NCBI GenBank assembly: GCA_000310025.1
Contig: FN649740.1
Location: 4,802,378 to 4,866,377, forward strand
Reading direction: 5' to 3'
From: Ectocarpus siliculosus
Lineage: Eukaryota > Sar > Phaeophyceae > Ectocarpales > Ectocarpaceae
Length of the DNA: 64,000 bases
The notes under the pieces were generated by a model that saw only the letters and a program-made list of their open reading frames with translations, ran no database searches and had not been told where the DNA came from. Of this stretch, positions 1-12,058 are shown piece by piece. Position 1 is the first letter of the stretch. Every line of letters begins with the position of its first letter. The position numbers and the translations under genes were made by a program.

Positions 1-461
1 GTTTTTTTTTTTTTATTTTTTTTTTTTTTTGGGGAGAACCCAAAAAGGGGGGCGGGGAAAACCTTTTGGGGGGGGGGGGAAAACCCTCTTTCCGCCCAGG
101 GGGGAGGTTCCCCCCCCGTTGTGTTAAGAGGGTAAAGCTCCCTGGGGGTTTTACCCAGGGGTTAAAACTGTTTCGGGAAGGGAAAACCCCCCAAAAAAAA
201 TTAAATTCATACGCGGTTTTCTTTTGTAGCCAGGAAAGAAACCCAAACCCGAACCCCTTTACCGGGAGGCGGCCCCCCCTTCTGGGGATTGGTGGAGTCC
301 CCCCGGGCGTTTCGCCTTGGGGAATGGAACCCCCGGTCCCGGGGAAACCCCGGGGGGCCCCGCCCCGGTTTTGTGGGGATGGGGGGCAAAGGTTTAAAGG
401 ATTCGGCCATCCCGGATTAGGGGTCCCCCCCCCCCCCCCCCACGCCGGCGCGCGCACACAC
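1..461. other. low-complexity, poor-quality contig edge
   Basis: The first 430 bases are almost entirely runs of A, T, G and C (for example a T-run at 1-30, a G-run near 67-79 and a C-run near 424-441). Short ORFs here are homopolymer translations with no protein character. It looks like unreliable consensus at a contig end, not biology. The intron following the DUF1015 exon starts at its right border, so the rest of that gene is not readable here. Confidence 0.75.
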
Positions 462-656
462 CTGGACGTCGTACTGGTTGATCTCCGGCGGTAGGTCCAC
501 CTCCGGCTTGTTCACCCGAAGGAACGACGTCTCCCCCGCAGTCTTCATGAGCTCGCGGGCCTCGTCCGAGTTGATGACGTCATACGGGGGAGCGGACAGG
601 GCGGCGGCCATTTCCGGAGGCGGGCGCAGGCCGCGGAAGGGCTTGACTCGGACCAT
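462..656 (-). CDS. DUF1015-family protein, first coding exon (partial)
   Basis: The 195-bp exon encodes 65 residues from ATG at 656. The protein opens MVRVKPFRGLRPPPE and continues with PPYDVINSDEARELM, then SFLRVNKPEVDLPP. This is the N-terminal signature of the DUF1015 family: a KPF-R-LRP opening, PPYDV, then SFL-V-PE-DLP. The exon ends CCAG followed by a GTGTGT donor at 461, in phase 0. I chose the ATG at 656 because family similarity begins there; an upstream in-frame Met at 764 adds a Ser/Pro-rich stretch without similarity. The rest of the gene would lie left of 461 in unreadable sequence or outside the window. The biochemical function of the family is not established. Confidence 0.72.
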
Positions 657-3600
657 GCTGCTGCTTCCGGACGGTGGCGGAAATACTCGACGACCTTGGG
701 CGGGTGCGATCTGGGAGGGGCGTGGATCGGACGGAACGAACGAACGATCGCCCAGCAACGGCAAACGGGAGAGAGAGAGCCAAAGTCTTGCGTTAAAGAG
801 TTCATGCTGTAACCTCCAACTGGTTCGAGATTGTCTACCCGGGGGTTCGTGAACCGGGTGTTGACAGAGGCGAAGCCCAAGCGATCATCCCTGGTCGCTC
901 TCCTTGACGACCGCATCGAAAGTACTTATCCGGCAGACCGATAGCGTAGCGGTAGTGTAGGAAGATGCGAACACTCTACTGCAGTACGCCGCCGGGAGCC
1001 CCCGGTGAAAATAAAATGCTGCTGTAGAGTGGATGTACCTTTTCGCCGACAGAAAATTACGATCGTGCGTCGCCCGGCTGCTTGTATGCCGCGGACTTTG
1101 GATCCTTCGTTTCTTCTGAAACAAAGTAGGGGTACATGTCTGCTTTTGTAGCTGTCTGCTGCTGCCTTATCTCTTGAAGGGCGGGAGAGAGAGGGACTGG
1201 TTTTCTCGTGCAAGGTGAAGCCGTTGGCGGTGTCGCTGAGGCTGCAAGCTGGTACAATTTCTGAACCGTCAGCGAGCGATTCCCCAGCACTATACACTAT
1301 CATAGCTTATCTCTATTTTTTTTTTTAAATTAGACACACCCAAAAAACAACATCAAATAAAGGAGCAATGAATAGGGTTGCTGAGTGGTGGTGGAGACGA
1401 ATACTGCTGTGTCGCTGGACGCGAAAAAAGACAACAGAGCTCCTTACGCATGAAACATACACATCCGTACTGAAAACATGTCCGGACAATCGCGGCGACG
1501 CCTCACATCTGCAGAACGAGCCCGCGATCAAGACACCGCTGAACACTCCATTAAGGCCTGGTCTTAAATCGGTTCTGCACTCAGGTTCACACCCAGACCA
1601 AGACTTGGAGCGGAAAGATTGGTCGGCACAATAACGAATAGCCGTGGTTGAGGTGTTGAAGTTGTATGGAGGTGGGTAGATGGGGCTACGGTCAGTGAGC
1701 ACCTTGAGAGCCGCGCCGGCCGGGAACAGCCTATGGCGCCAACTCGGTGGGGTGCAAAGCCACAGAAAACGGGAGCACACGCTGGCACTGGTGGCAACTT
1801 GCTGCTGCTGCTGCTGCTACTTGTCGCGCTGCTGTTGGTCAGCATGCGAGGAGGGCATCATCTTGTGCTCAAGGGTCGATTGCGGAGCATGCGTGGTGTG
1901 CGAGTGTGAGGACCCCCCCTCGTCCAGTGTTGAAACGTGGCACGAGGGTGTGACATCAGTCGTGCAAACTTCGTCATCTTACCTCCAGTAGACTGTTTTT
2001 TGGTTGCTCATGGGAACTCTGGGTTGCGGTTCGCCCGACTCTTTTGATTGGATTGTTCTGTATGTATTCGAAATGTTAGTCCGGGTGTTGCGACCCAGAG
2101 TTAATCTTGCTGGAACTTCAGGTGAAAAAAACAAAAAATCGTGGTCTCCCCATCATTTGACCGAATCAAACAGGGACTTCTGTGGATCTTTCCGCTTTAA
2201 CTCTTGGTCTGGTTGTGAAGTCTGGGTGCACAATTTCGGAAAGGACCAGCCCCAAGAAACGGAGGCTCAACTGGTCAGAATACCAAGAACAAGGGGATAA
2301 TAAACAATCGGCAGTGGATCCTGCACTATGCTCTGTATCTAACCTGTGCTCGAAGCTGGCGACGCGACAAGATATGCACACGACTTCGATGGGACGCTTC
2401 ATGGCGGGTTTGCATGTGTCACGTCCACGTGTCTTTCGAAGCTTGGATTTCATGCGTGATGGGACAATTTCCCAACAACCGCCGACCACGCATATTTTAT
2501 TTATTTCTTTTCTTTTTTTTTCAGGTTGAAGGTTCCTGACATGACACGATTGGGTCATCACCTGATGCGGACGTGGCCTTCATTGTTCTACGGTAGCCTA
2601 AAAGATGCTGCAGGTTGGGGATAATAGTTTGGGATGCCGTAACTAGCAAACGACATGGCTCTCACGCCCAAAGTTATATTGTATGAGTCTTACCACTTGC
2701 GGGGAAACGAAATGCTGACGACGGCACCTTGGAACAGGCGCAGCTATGCATATGTAGCCGAGGGTTTGGAGGGTTTGCGGCGTGCAACGCCTTCCTCACC
2801 CAGACGGAATGCCCGTACTAAGGGTCGTTCCCAACGATGACAATTTCAAGGCAAAACAACCGTTTCCGGTTTTTCGTGCAAATACATGGAGGCCATCATC
2901 TCCCGATCCGTGAAAAGACCGAGCAGTTGTTTTATGGCCCTTGCTCCTTTCACCGATGCGGTTATTTGACAGAAGGATCCGGCAGGCGCACCGCGGGCGC
3001 TGTAACATCACTGAGAACGGTAGCAAGACCTGCCAGACTCACGTCCAGGTCTATTGCGGAGACAGACAAGCGGCAGAGGCCGTGTTCAGTCCATCACGAT
3101 TGAACAAGCGGAAAAGTGCCGGTTTTCTCTTCACCGTTCCGTGTTTTCTTTTCAAGTTCGTTCGGGGTTCTGTGCGGTCCGTTTGGAACGGCCCTAGAGT
3201 TGAACTACCGCATGTACTGCTCTCATCAGCGGCCGGCACTTTCGTATTTTCGCATGTGTGAGGATGCATTTTCTGATGTCAGCGACGCCAACAATTCGAA
3301 GAGAAAAACGCCTCGAGTGTGATTAATCTCTTGGTATCCAGTACTTTCTCACGCACTATTTCAACACCTTCGCAAGCACGTCTTGAGGACGAGGATGTCT
3401 ACGACCGGCAGAGCTCCGGGGCTACTTGCCAGTAGACTATACCTAGACCTGCAAACGGTTGTGTATTCTATGCATACATGCATGGAGGTACACCGCAGCA
3501 AGTGGGGGATCGAGATAAACCTCTTCTATCTCGTGCGGTTCTGCTGCAACCAAGAGCACGACGACCTTTTGCCTCAGACTCACGTCCATTTTCCCGCGAC

Positions 3601-6250
3601 ATGAGATAAAGGAGGTGCACACACCGGCTGGCTAGCTTTCTCCTCTCAGAAACTGAGACGTGGAACGGAGGGTGATCATGCTAGAGACAGAACAGCAGCA
3701 CCAGGTGGCGGGTGCGGCGCCGACAAACATTCTTATCCCCCTCTGCTGGAAAACTGGTGGCTATTTTAGACACGGAGGCACAAAGGTAAACCAAGCTCTC
3801 ACACTATACGCAAAAGGCAGGGCAGAACGGAGGGGGCGAGAGAAACCTATTGGTCGACGCAAGCACTAGAACCCTCAGTGCCATCTTTGGTTGTCATGTT
3901 GCACCTCGCCATGGCGATGTTTCACACAATACCAGTAGAGAGCTGTGGGCAGACTCTCGGTGGGGCCTGGTCCTCTGCACCCAAGGAGAACTCACTGCAC
4001 AACCTTAGCTTACTAACCTCAGGCGTGACACTCTTGCCATCCTCACCTGGGTCTCGACTACAAGCCCGTGGGAAGAACGAGAGAGACAGAGAAGGTGTGG
4101 GCGTTGAGAGAGAGGGAGAGGGTGTGGTTGTTGCCAGCTACCGAGACAGAGCGGTAAATGTTTGGGGGGCGACGCAAATGCTGGTATACACGTACCCTCC
4201 ATCGCCAACCGCGGCCAAAATTATTGCCGTGCGTCACCAGGCGTCACCCATCAGGCCACGCGTGAGGCAGCGCATGTCGGGCCGTGAGGAGTTTGGGTTG
4301 GTTTCGCATCTTGTTGCAAGTAGTACGGAATAGCAGAGGGTAAAAGCGGCCTCCGATGATGTACCAACGACGTGCAGAAGATCCCTGTCGTGCAAACTTG
4401 CCTACAGCAGTAGGACATCGTGTCTCTGTCTCTCCTGCTCTCCTCCTGCTCTCGGACGGAAATGCGGCGAGTTGTGCGACGGTTCGGACCGTGGAATCTC
4501 GGAATCTCGGAAGCGATCTTCTGATCTCCTTTGCGTCCTATGAAACGACGAGAGAGCTCGAGCGGACGTACTCATATACATCCCTGAGCACGTGCGCGCA
4601 CACCTGCTTAGGGGTGTCCGTAACAAATGCCGAAGGAAGGGTACGACTCTCTTTGAGCTGTAAAAAGCGTTGACGGGCGACATAACATACGACATGATGA
4701 TCACGCTTTTTTTGAGCCCCGTCCGTGGCCTGTAAACTCGAAGATTTCCTCCCGTAGACTATTAGTCTCCGTCGACTTCGTCTTTCAAACATCGTCAACA
4801 CCACTGCTTTGAAATACTTTCTTCAATACTTTCTGCATCGGTACATGTTTGTTATCCTGTGGCGATGGTTCATAGGATCCCATGCTACCCGATTGCACGC
4901 CCACAACTATTGTGACTGCTACACTGCTTGCGTAAGTTATAGTTAGTCCAAGCAAGGTGCAGCAGAAAAACAGATGCGTTCATGTACATGGTCGACCTTT
5001 GTCTCTCTTACTCCTTACAATTCAAAGGCAATTAATTTAACCTTGAACGAGGGTTGTCGACTTGTTGTGGGTGGCGGTTATGCTGATGTACGAGCAAATT
5101 TCGAGATACTGCCATATTCGACTGCTGTGCATAGATGTGCATAGACTGCACGACATGTACCACGGGCAGCCTTCGACGTTGATATCCCTTGATTTTGTTG
5201 ACCGCATTCGAGGATCGACTCCTACATGGCAATTCCTTCTACATTGTATGTAGTGCTAGACTATATGCCTGTTACGATTACGTTCGTAGGAGCTGCAAGT
5301 TTGCTCTTCAGTACCTCTACAGAGACTTCCATTGGCCGGGAACTGACCAATGGGCATACAACACAGGTTCTCGGCGCAAGAAGAATTAATTCCAGCAACA
5401 ACAGCATCGGGAACCTCGACCGCGTCAGCATTGACATCTTGCATAATAATACCCGTGCACCACCAGATACCGTACTTAACCATCAGACGAGCGGCCTGCC
5501 GGCAGGCCAACACACCTTCCAAGCTCTAGCTGCTAGCTAGATCACTACCTCGTGGTAACGTAAAACTTGCTTGAGCTCAGCCGAACCACATGCATGCGTA
5601 GCATGCACTTGCAGGAACAAGCGGGCCAGCCTGTGCACGAGTACATGCGTGACACGGTGGGGTGAACACCTGGTTATGACACCGGCGCAGTGATACATCG
5701 ATCCCAACTTTCTCAGTCCGCACTGAGATATGCGAGGTTTTCACCCCTCATGTGGTGTCTTGCTTACTGGTGTGTCCCTCCTGGAAGCGAAAGGAGCCTC
5801 ACACGACCCATCTCCTGGCGCTTGGGCAACACCGTCACTACGCGGTTCGCATGTACTGCATTCTAGATCCCTCTCATCAGCAACATGCAGGTACCAAGCA
5901 CTCAATTGGCATGCTGATGATTAATTCATAAATGGTGGGCGAAATAGATGTCGTAGTTCGTTGTTACATGGTTGGGCACCACCGGGCGGACTACATCTTG
6001 CCTTTTCTTAGCTCTCCATGGGGCTCGCCGATGACTCTCGATGGGTTCCCCATGAGTCGGCTTCATCCCCACATGACGGGTAGTAGTTGATGAATGTTTA
6101 GACTTGCCGTACTTCAGTAGGTTGATGACCCGGCCAGCTTTGGCAATGAGTCCATGTAGTAGGCATCTGACCTTTTCTCATTTGAAACACATAAAATATA
6201 CGATGATTTCTGCTGTTTTGTTTTCGGCCATATTTCCTCTCCCACCACAG
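657..6250. other. no recognisable gene; unassigned upstream region
   Basis: I found no exon resembling gene B's first propeller module and no known domain on either strand. ORFs here are short (up to about 150 aa) and lack recognisable motifs. The stretch contains purine- and pyrimidine-rich tracts (for example T-rich 2494-2522 and GA-rich 4078-4126). Gene A must have at least one exon here or further upstream, because its first visible exon at 6251 needs two bases from a preceding codon. I could not identify that exon. Confidence 0.5.
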
Positions 6251-9200
6251 CCTGGCGTTCTATGACGAGTCGCGTACTCAGCTAACCGGGACCTACACGA
6301 CCTCATTTTTTTCATCGGCTGCTGGCGCTGGTGCTGGTGACGGTGATGGAGATAGTGTGAATGTATATAATGCCGGCGGCATTCTGGGAAGACACATCGC
6401 CGTTTCTGCTGACGAGCAATGGGTAAGCTACTTTACAGTACTGTCAAAAATCTTCGTAATCGGTGATGTGCGGTACTTGGCCGGCACCTCCCTCCGTTAT
6501 TTCCACCTCGAACTGGGCGGTATTGCTTATGTCCTACAAGCAGACAGACTCTCTCGAACTTAAAGGTTCGGTTTTTCCGCGCTCTTTAATGTTGTAGAAA
6601 AGTGATTGTTGAAAGTCGTACAGGGGTGAAATTCAACTCTGTTGTGGCACAACGTGGCTCGTCCAAAGTCGTACGCGAAGCCCCAAGAAAGAACCACGGC
6701 TCTCTCGTGTGTGCCTGCAAGGATACATCTTACAACAGTTGTTACCGTCGTGGATCTGCCCCAAGTTGGGCGTAAGAAGCACATGCCGATGCTTTTGAAG
6801 CAAACAATGCCTCACCACTCAATGTATGTGTGACATGAAGCTCGCGGCTCGTTGACCTCGTAACCCCGAGCACAGTTCTGTCAATTTCTTGTTAGTGCTC
6901 CTACCACGAGTGAATCGTCTATGCCCAGCGGGTTAACGTTGGTACTTTTTTGGTGAACTTTCGTTCAAGGGCACAACTGGTGATATTTCTGTGTTTCATC
7001 TCGTGCAGAACAGAGGCAGCTTCTTCGGGCCTCAGCACCCCCCTCAGCACCCCGAAACCCCTCCTTCATTGATCAGACCCAACACATACATTCGAAATCA
7101 TGGTACGAACAGGTACGAGTGAAGTTCAAGATCGAAGCTCGGCAATAAGTATTCGATTTGCGACAAGACGAGAACAACGCACGAAATCTAGAGATTTGAT
7201 CGCACACGAGAACTTGGTGCCTCGGATTGATCCTCAAGGACTCCATCACTATTCCTCCAGCTAGACTAGAGAGTGTCTCAGGCTCGTCCACATTGCTATC
7301 AGAAAAACGCCCGCCTGCACGAGGACTCTCCGGCATGCGAAGGCCACCACTTATTCTATGCTGCTTCGGTGTCAAACACATTGTGTGATAGTGGTTGGTG
7401 AGAAATGTGGGAGACAAAGACACTCACGAACAAGTCTAGGAGGTACGTGGTGGACGCGGGGGTGTAAAGACTAGGAATACCTCCCATCCTCGCTCCCCTT
7501 CTCTCTAGGGGCCGACCCCTCAACCACACGATCATCTTCGGATAGCCACTGTTGATGGAAAGCCCGTTCATATCTGTACCTTTGGAATTCACCAACAAAT
7601 CTCGTGGTCAAGTGTCATTGTATCTCACGTACTTCGTTGCTACCTTCTTGAAATGTGGCATGCTGTCGATTCAGACTTTGCCTTCTTCGTTTAGGGATGT
7701 CGTGCTGACTCTCAATAACCAGATTGCCCCCCACGAGGTTTTTTTCTTTCCCTAGCCAAGTTCGAATTCCGACAGGTCAACATTTTCCGTCATCAAGGTT
7801 TCATGCAAGGTCCCCACCTCTTCATACCGAATGCTGAACTGAGTAGCTCGTACCCTGCTATGACGCGGGCACCGTTCAACCGCAAATGAAGCACTTGTAA
7901 GAAAAAAACCTTTATTTATTGGCAACCTCTTCGATCGGATAGCCTTGACAGGAGTTTCTACCGAATTCGGATGGGGGCTATCGGAGAAGCACGAAACCAC
8001 GTCTCCGACGTGACTACTGCCACACCAAGGCACAACAAAACGGCTAGAACCGCTTGGCAGAGCCTCACCTTGTCAGCTTTAGAATATCTCAGCACTGACT
8101 ACGATATTCTTCGCCCCCCTGTTGCACGCCGCGGAACAGTTGGTGACAGTGGACTCAACTGGCGCTTGGGTCAACTCTTGGTCCACCTCTGGATACTCGG
8201 GCGCCACAAGCTCCGGGCTGCACTACGCCCCCACCAACTATTTTTCAACTGGCGCAGCCGATTTTCCCGCAGCTGCTGCTTTCGTTATGCACCCTACCTG
8301 CACAACATGTTGCACGGTGAGTGAGCTGTGGCTGAAGAAGTTACATGACCTTCTGTATATCGCGAAATATGGGTCGGAGTTGTTGTCCGTGTCCGATGCC
8401 TTGACTACATAGACAAGAAAACAATCAACTGCGACTGCTTGGTGTTCAATGGTCTGGAGAATCGGAATGCGTGCCCGTTACACGTTTTTGTTAGAAGAAG
8501 ACGGATTGTCTTGTGTGTGGCATCAAAACTTGCTTGTAGCGACACGAGGAATGGACTCCCAGGCACTTCAAAAACCACACTTCGTATCTCTGAGTAACGG
8601 GGCGTGCGGAGGTCGGCAGAGCACAGAGTTCTTCTGAACACGTTGAAACTACAGTAGATACTGTTGCGTGGTATTCTTGTCTTCCTGATGTTCGTGATAG
8701 TGAAAAATTGAAGCTGCTGCTAAAGCAAGGATACCCCATGGGCGGCACTGCTGAAGAGGCGGAATGACCAGATGCTTATTAACCGGGATTGTGTTGATGG
8801 GCAGACGGGTCTTGCAACCGTTGTCCAGATCAACGCAGCAGACCATGCATGTAGCATTGAAATCCCGTATTTTCGATTCTATCACGACTATCTAACGCGA
8901 AGAAAGCTGTCAACCAACCGCAACCATATCAACGATAATCATTCATAGATACTTCTATGTAATGTTAGTAAATGTAATGTTTGGAGTGCTTTTTGAATGG
9001 ATAGCCTGCTTCTACTTTTACTCTTTCAAGACAGATACACTTGTGCGCGACATAGACGACGAATTCGCGTCCAGTCCCTCAGAGTGCTGAAAAAATCATC
9101 AGGGGTGTATGTCTCAGAAGAATATTCTCTAGGTTGGGAGTTGAGGAAGTTGGAAAATGGGAACGGATGCGTTCTCACCCTCCAGATGTACAAGGTAGGC

Positions 9201-12058
9201 ATGCACGTCTCAGTTTGCTCTTGGTGACCGAAGCAACCGTTCCATTCTTGATTTGATATTGGATCTTATTGACAGTCGTTTCCCTTGAGCTTCGGTTCCA
9301 ATACCGCTGCAACCTACACGTACAACATTGAGGGTGCTTTACTCGTTGCATCTGGGTTCCTAACCCTCGGAGAGGCGGGGGAATCGGACGTAATCTTGGA
9401 AGCCGCCATCACCGACGATGGTGTAATAGGTGAGCGGTTGTGCTTGGTTGGGGCAGTGAGGTCGTAGGTTTGCCTTCCGGCAGCCTTTCACCTTTTGGAA
9501 AAGCGCTTCCAAATTGGATTGAAGGACATACTAGGAGAAGAAGGTTGTTGTTTTCGTGTAACGATGCGGATGACATCCACCGCGCTAAAAGCCAGTAGGG
9601 CTCATGCGCCACCTTTTGCGTGACCCTGACTGTCCCAAAGCGATTGAAGGAGAAAAATTCGACTAGTGGACCGCTGACAAGAGGTCAAACTTATAAAAGC
9701 CCGAACCACAGTCCAGAATATGTATACCTGGACGTGTCGTCGCAAAGGGGCGCCACTTTTCCGAGAGCCGTCGATCATGATGGTGCACGAGTTTAGCTTC
9801 ATTGTGAACATCGGGCGAATCTCCGCGCAGGTTCCGCCGACGAAATCCCTTTACATGCACACTTGCAGATTCGATTGAATGAACGGTATCTGTATCTAAC
9901 GTTGGCTGCCTGCTGACGTTGTGGTCCATGACTGATTCTTGCGCGTGCACAGCTATTCTGGGAGAACAAGGAGGTGTCCGGCGCGTGGTGGTCAACGCCA
10001 CCAACACTGCAATAGAGTGAGAACTGTAGGTTCCGATTTGCTCGGCTGTGCGCACCTAGTAAGGGGTATGAAGCCTCGAGCAATGGCAAACTCAAGTGTC
10101 CACAAGCAACTTCGCGTTTGCACTGTAGCTGTTCTTTTCCAGTGTATCGTACGCGTATTACTATCCCTGTTCGTTGCCGGTGTCAGCGCAGCCTCGCATG
10201 TATCCTCAAATACGCGGCACACGTCTGTCGCAATTGAACGGCCTGAGACAAAAAGGCTTGCCGTGGTTGCCTTATCTCTTTTCTCCCGTGTTTCTCACCT
10301 ACAATAGGTCAACAACGGTGTTTCCAGAATTCGATGTGAGTCGAACTATGGACGCATCGGCCATCGTGTTCAGGTGCGTTGCTTCAGGTGGCCAAGTCGT
10401 GGCGAGCGTAGAAGTTCACACCGTGCCTGTTCGTACATCGTCTACCCCTGATTGCCGCATGTTCCACATTCCCCTCTCAGCGTTTTTGTGTTTCGTCCCT
10501 GGTGCGGTGTTGGCTCCTGCTGAATCTTCAGCCCGGACGGCTCAACGCTTTACATCGCAACGAGTACATTGTTGCACTCTTCAAGCAGCGATGGCAGCAC
10601 TTCCCCGGATTGGAACACAGGGCTCTCCGATAGCCAGCTATGCGATATGGCGATCTCCCCCGACGGGTTGTCGGTACGTTCCTGGGGTATTTTTCCTTGT
10701 GCGAGTGCTTCAGCACGCTGAAGGTTCTTCGCATGTCCATTGAAGAACCGAACTTTGCCATAGATGGCGCGGGTGTTTGTTGCGTTGCAAGAGAGGCTGA
10801 ATGTCTGGGGTGGCGTTGCACGCAGAGAAGCTCCGTTGGCACACTACACGACACGTCTCGTTCAAGCCACGTTCTCAGTCAGATCACGGAGGAAAGAGTT
10901 GCAGTGGACAGATCCATATCCATGCCTCCTGTACCACCATCAGCACCACGTTGCAACTCAGACATTGATTGGCCGGCCAACAGGTGTACGTGCTAGGTTG
11001 TGGACTGGACGAAGTTTATCACGTGAGAGTAGATGAGTCCGGTAACTACGTTTCGACGGCAAACTACAGCACGAAGGCGGCAGATGTTGGCGGAAGCGAT
11101 GCCGGCGACATGTTTCTTATGGAGGTGTTCGAGCACTCGGTTGTAATCGGCCGCGAGACTTCAGATGAGGTGTGATGCTAACGCAGATTCGTCAGACTGT
11201 GTGCGATATGTTGTGGATCGCAGAGGCAACCTCATATACTCCCCTGTCTCCGCATTTGCCGTAAAGAATCTGCCAGTGCCGAAAGACCTCCATATTCGCG
11301 CACCGCGCCGTGGGGTAGATCTGATCACTATATTCGCACGATTCCCACGGTCCGTATCTCATCCCTCCCTCCCGTAGGGACCGCTTGCAACGATTTATGG
11401 CCGCCCTCGCCTAGGGCGGAGATACGATACATGACAGTGGTGTTCAAAGGCTAGAGTCCACACTTACGCGGCGAAACTTAACCGTTCTGTGCATACGCTC
11501 TGCAAACAACACCAGTGCCTTCGACGAGATAGAGGTGTTCAACGGCAATGCCAGCAATGTGCCAGCGGGTCGTCCAATCCTTTCACTAACCTCACTTTAT
11601 GGGCTGAAGGAATTCGCGTCTCTACGGATATTTTATTTTTATTTGGAGGCTTGGTGGGCGGACAGGCTTCTTACCGTGAGTAGCGGACCAATGATAATTA
11701 GATCGCTGCAAGTGTCTGTGAGATGGGTTACGCATCCTACGGCTCGATGTTTTCACATCAGCCTCACGTAATGACATAGATGTGTCTTGATCCCGTCCGT
11801 TGAGGAATCGGCGGGCCTGTTTGGAGGATGCGCTACTAAACATCTGTCGCGATTGATCGTTCCACACAAACCCAGATAGCGGTATTTCAGAGGGATTCTT
11901 CGACTGGGGTTCTGTCATCAGCGACAACTGTCAATATCCTCGACGAGGCGGAAGTCGTGGGTGGAGTCATTGCCGGATTTTCCGCCAGCACGACCAAGCT
12001 CTTCGTTGCAATGGCTAGCGCTGGCGCTACGGGCGGTATCGTGGTTTTCGACGTCACG
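6251..12058 (+). other. gene A exons 1-8: lactonase-like beta-propeller module
   Basis: Exons: 6251-6422, 8140-8316, 9276-9429, 9953-10016, 10308-10373, 10532-10673, 10984-11169, 11876-12058. All join in phase. Propeller-type repeats are visible: HIAVSADEQW, LVTVDSTGAWVNSW, IVFSPDGSTLYIAT, LCDMAISPDGLS then VYVLGCG, and IAVFQRDSSTGVLSS. These resemble the SPDG-x-x-[LV]Y[VI] and V-x-x-F-x-RD-xx-TG-x-L strand pairs of the 6-phosphogluconolactonase/lactonase propeller family. The segment matches gene B's second module exon for exon (186-bp exon 10984-11169 equals 57362-57547). It probably forms an extracellular ligand-binding domain. The number of blades cannot be settled by eye. Confidence 0.8.

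Noticed and set aside
5189-5389. ORF with DFHWPG, faintly like a retroelement integrase zinc-binding region
   Set aside because: A single short resemblance without HHCC spacing or neighbouring integrase or RT motifs.
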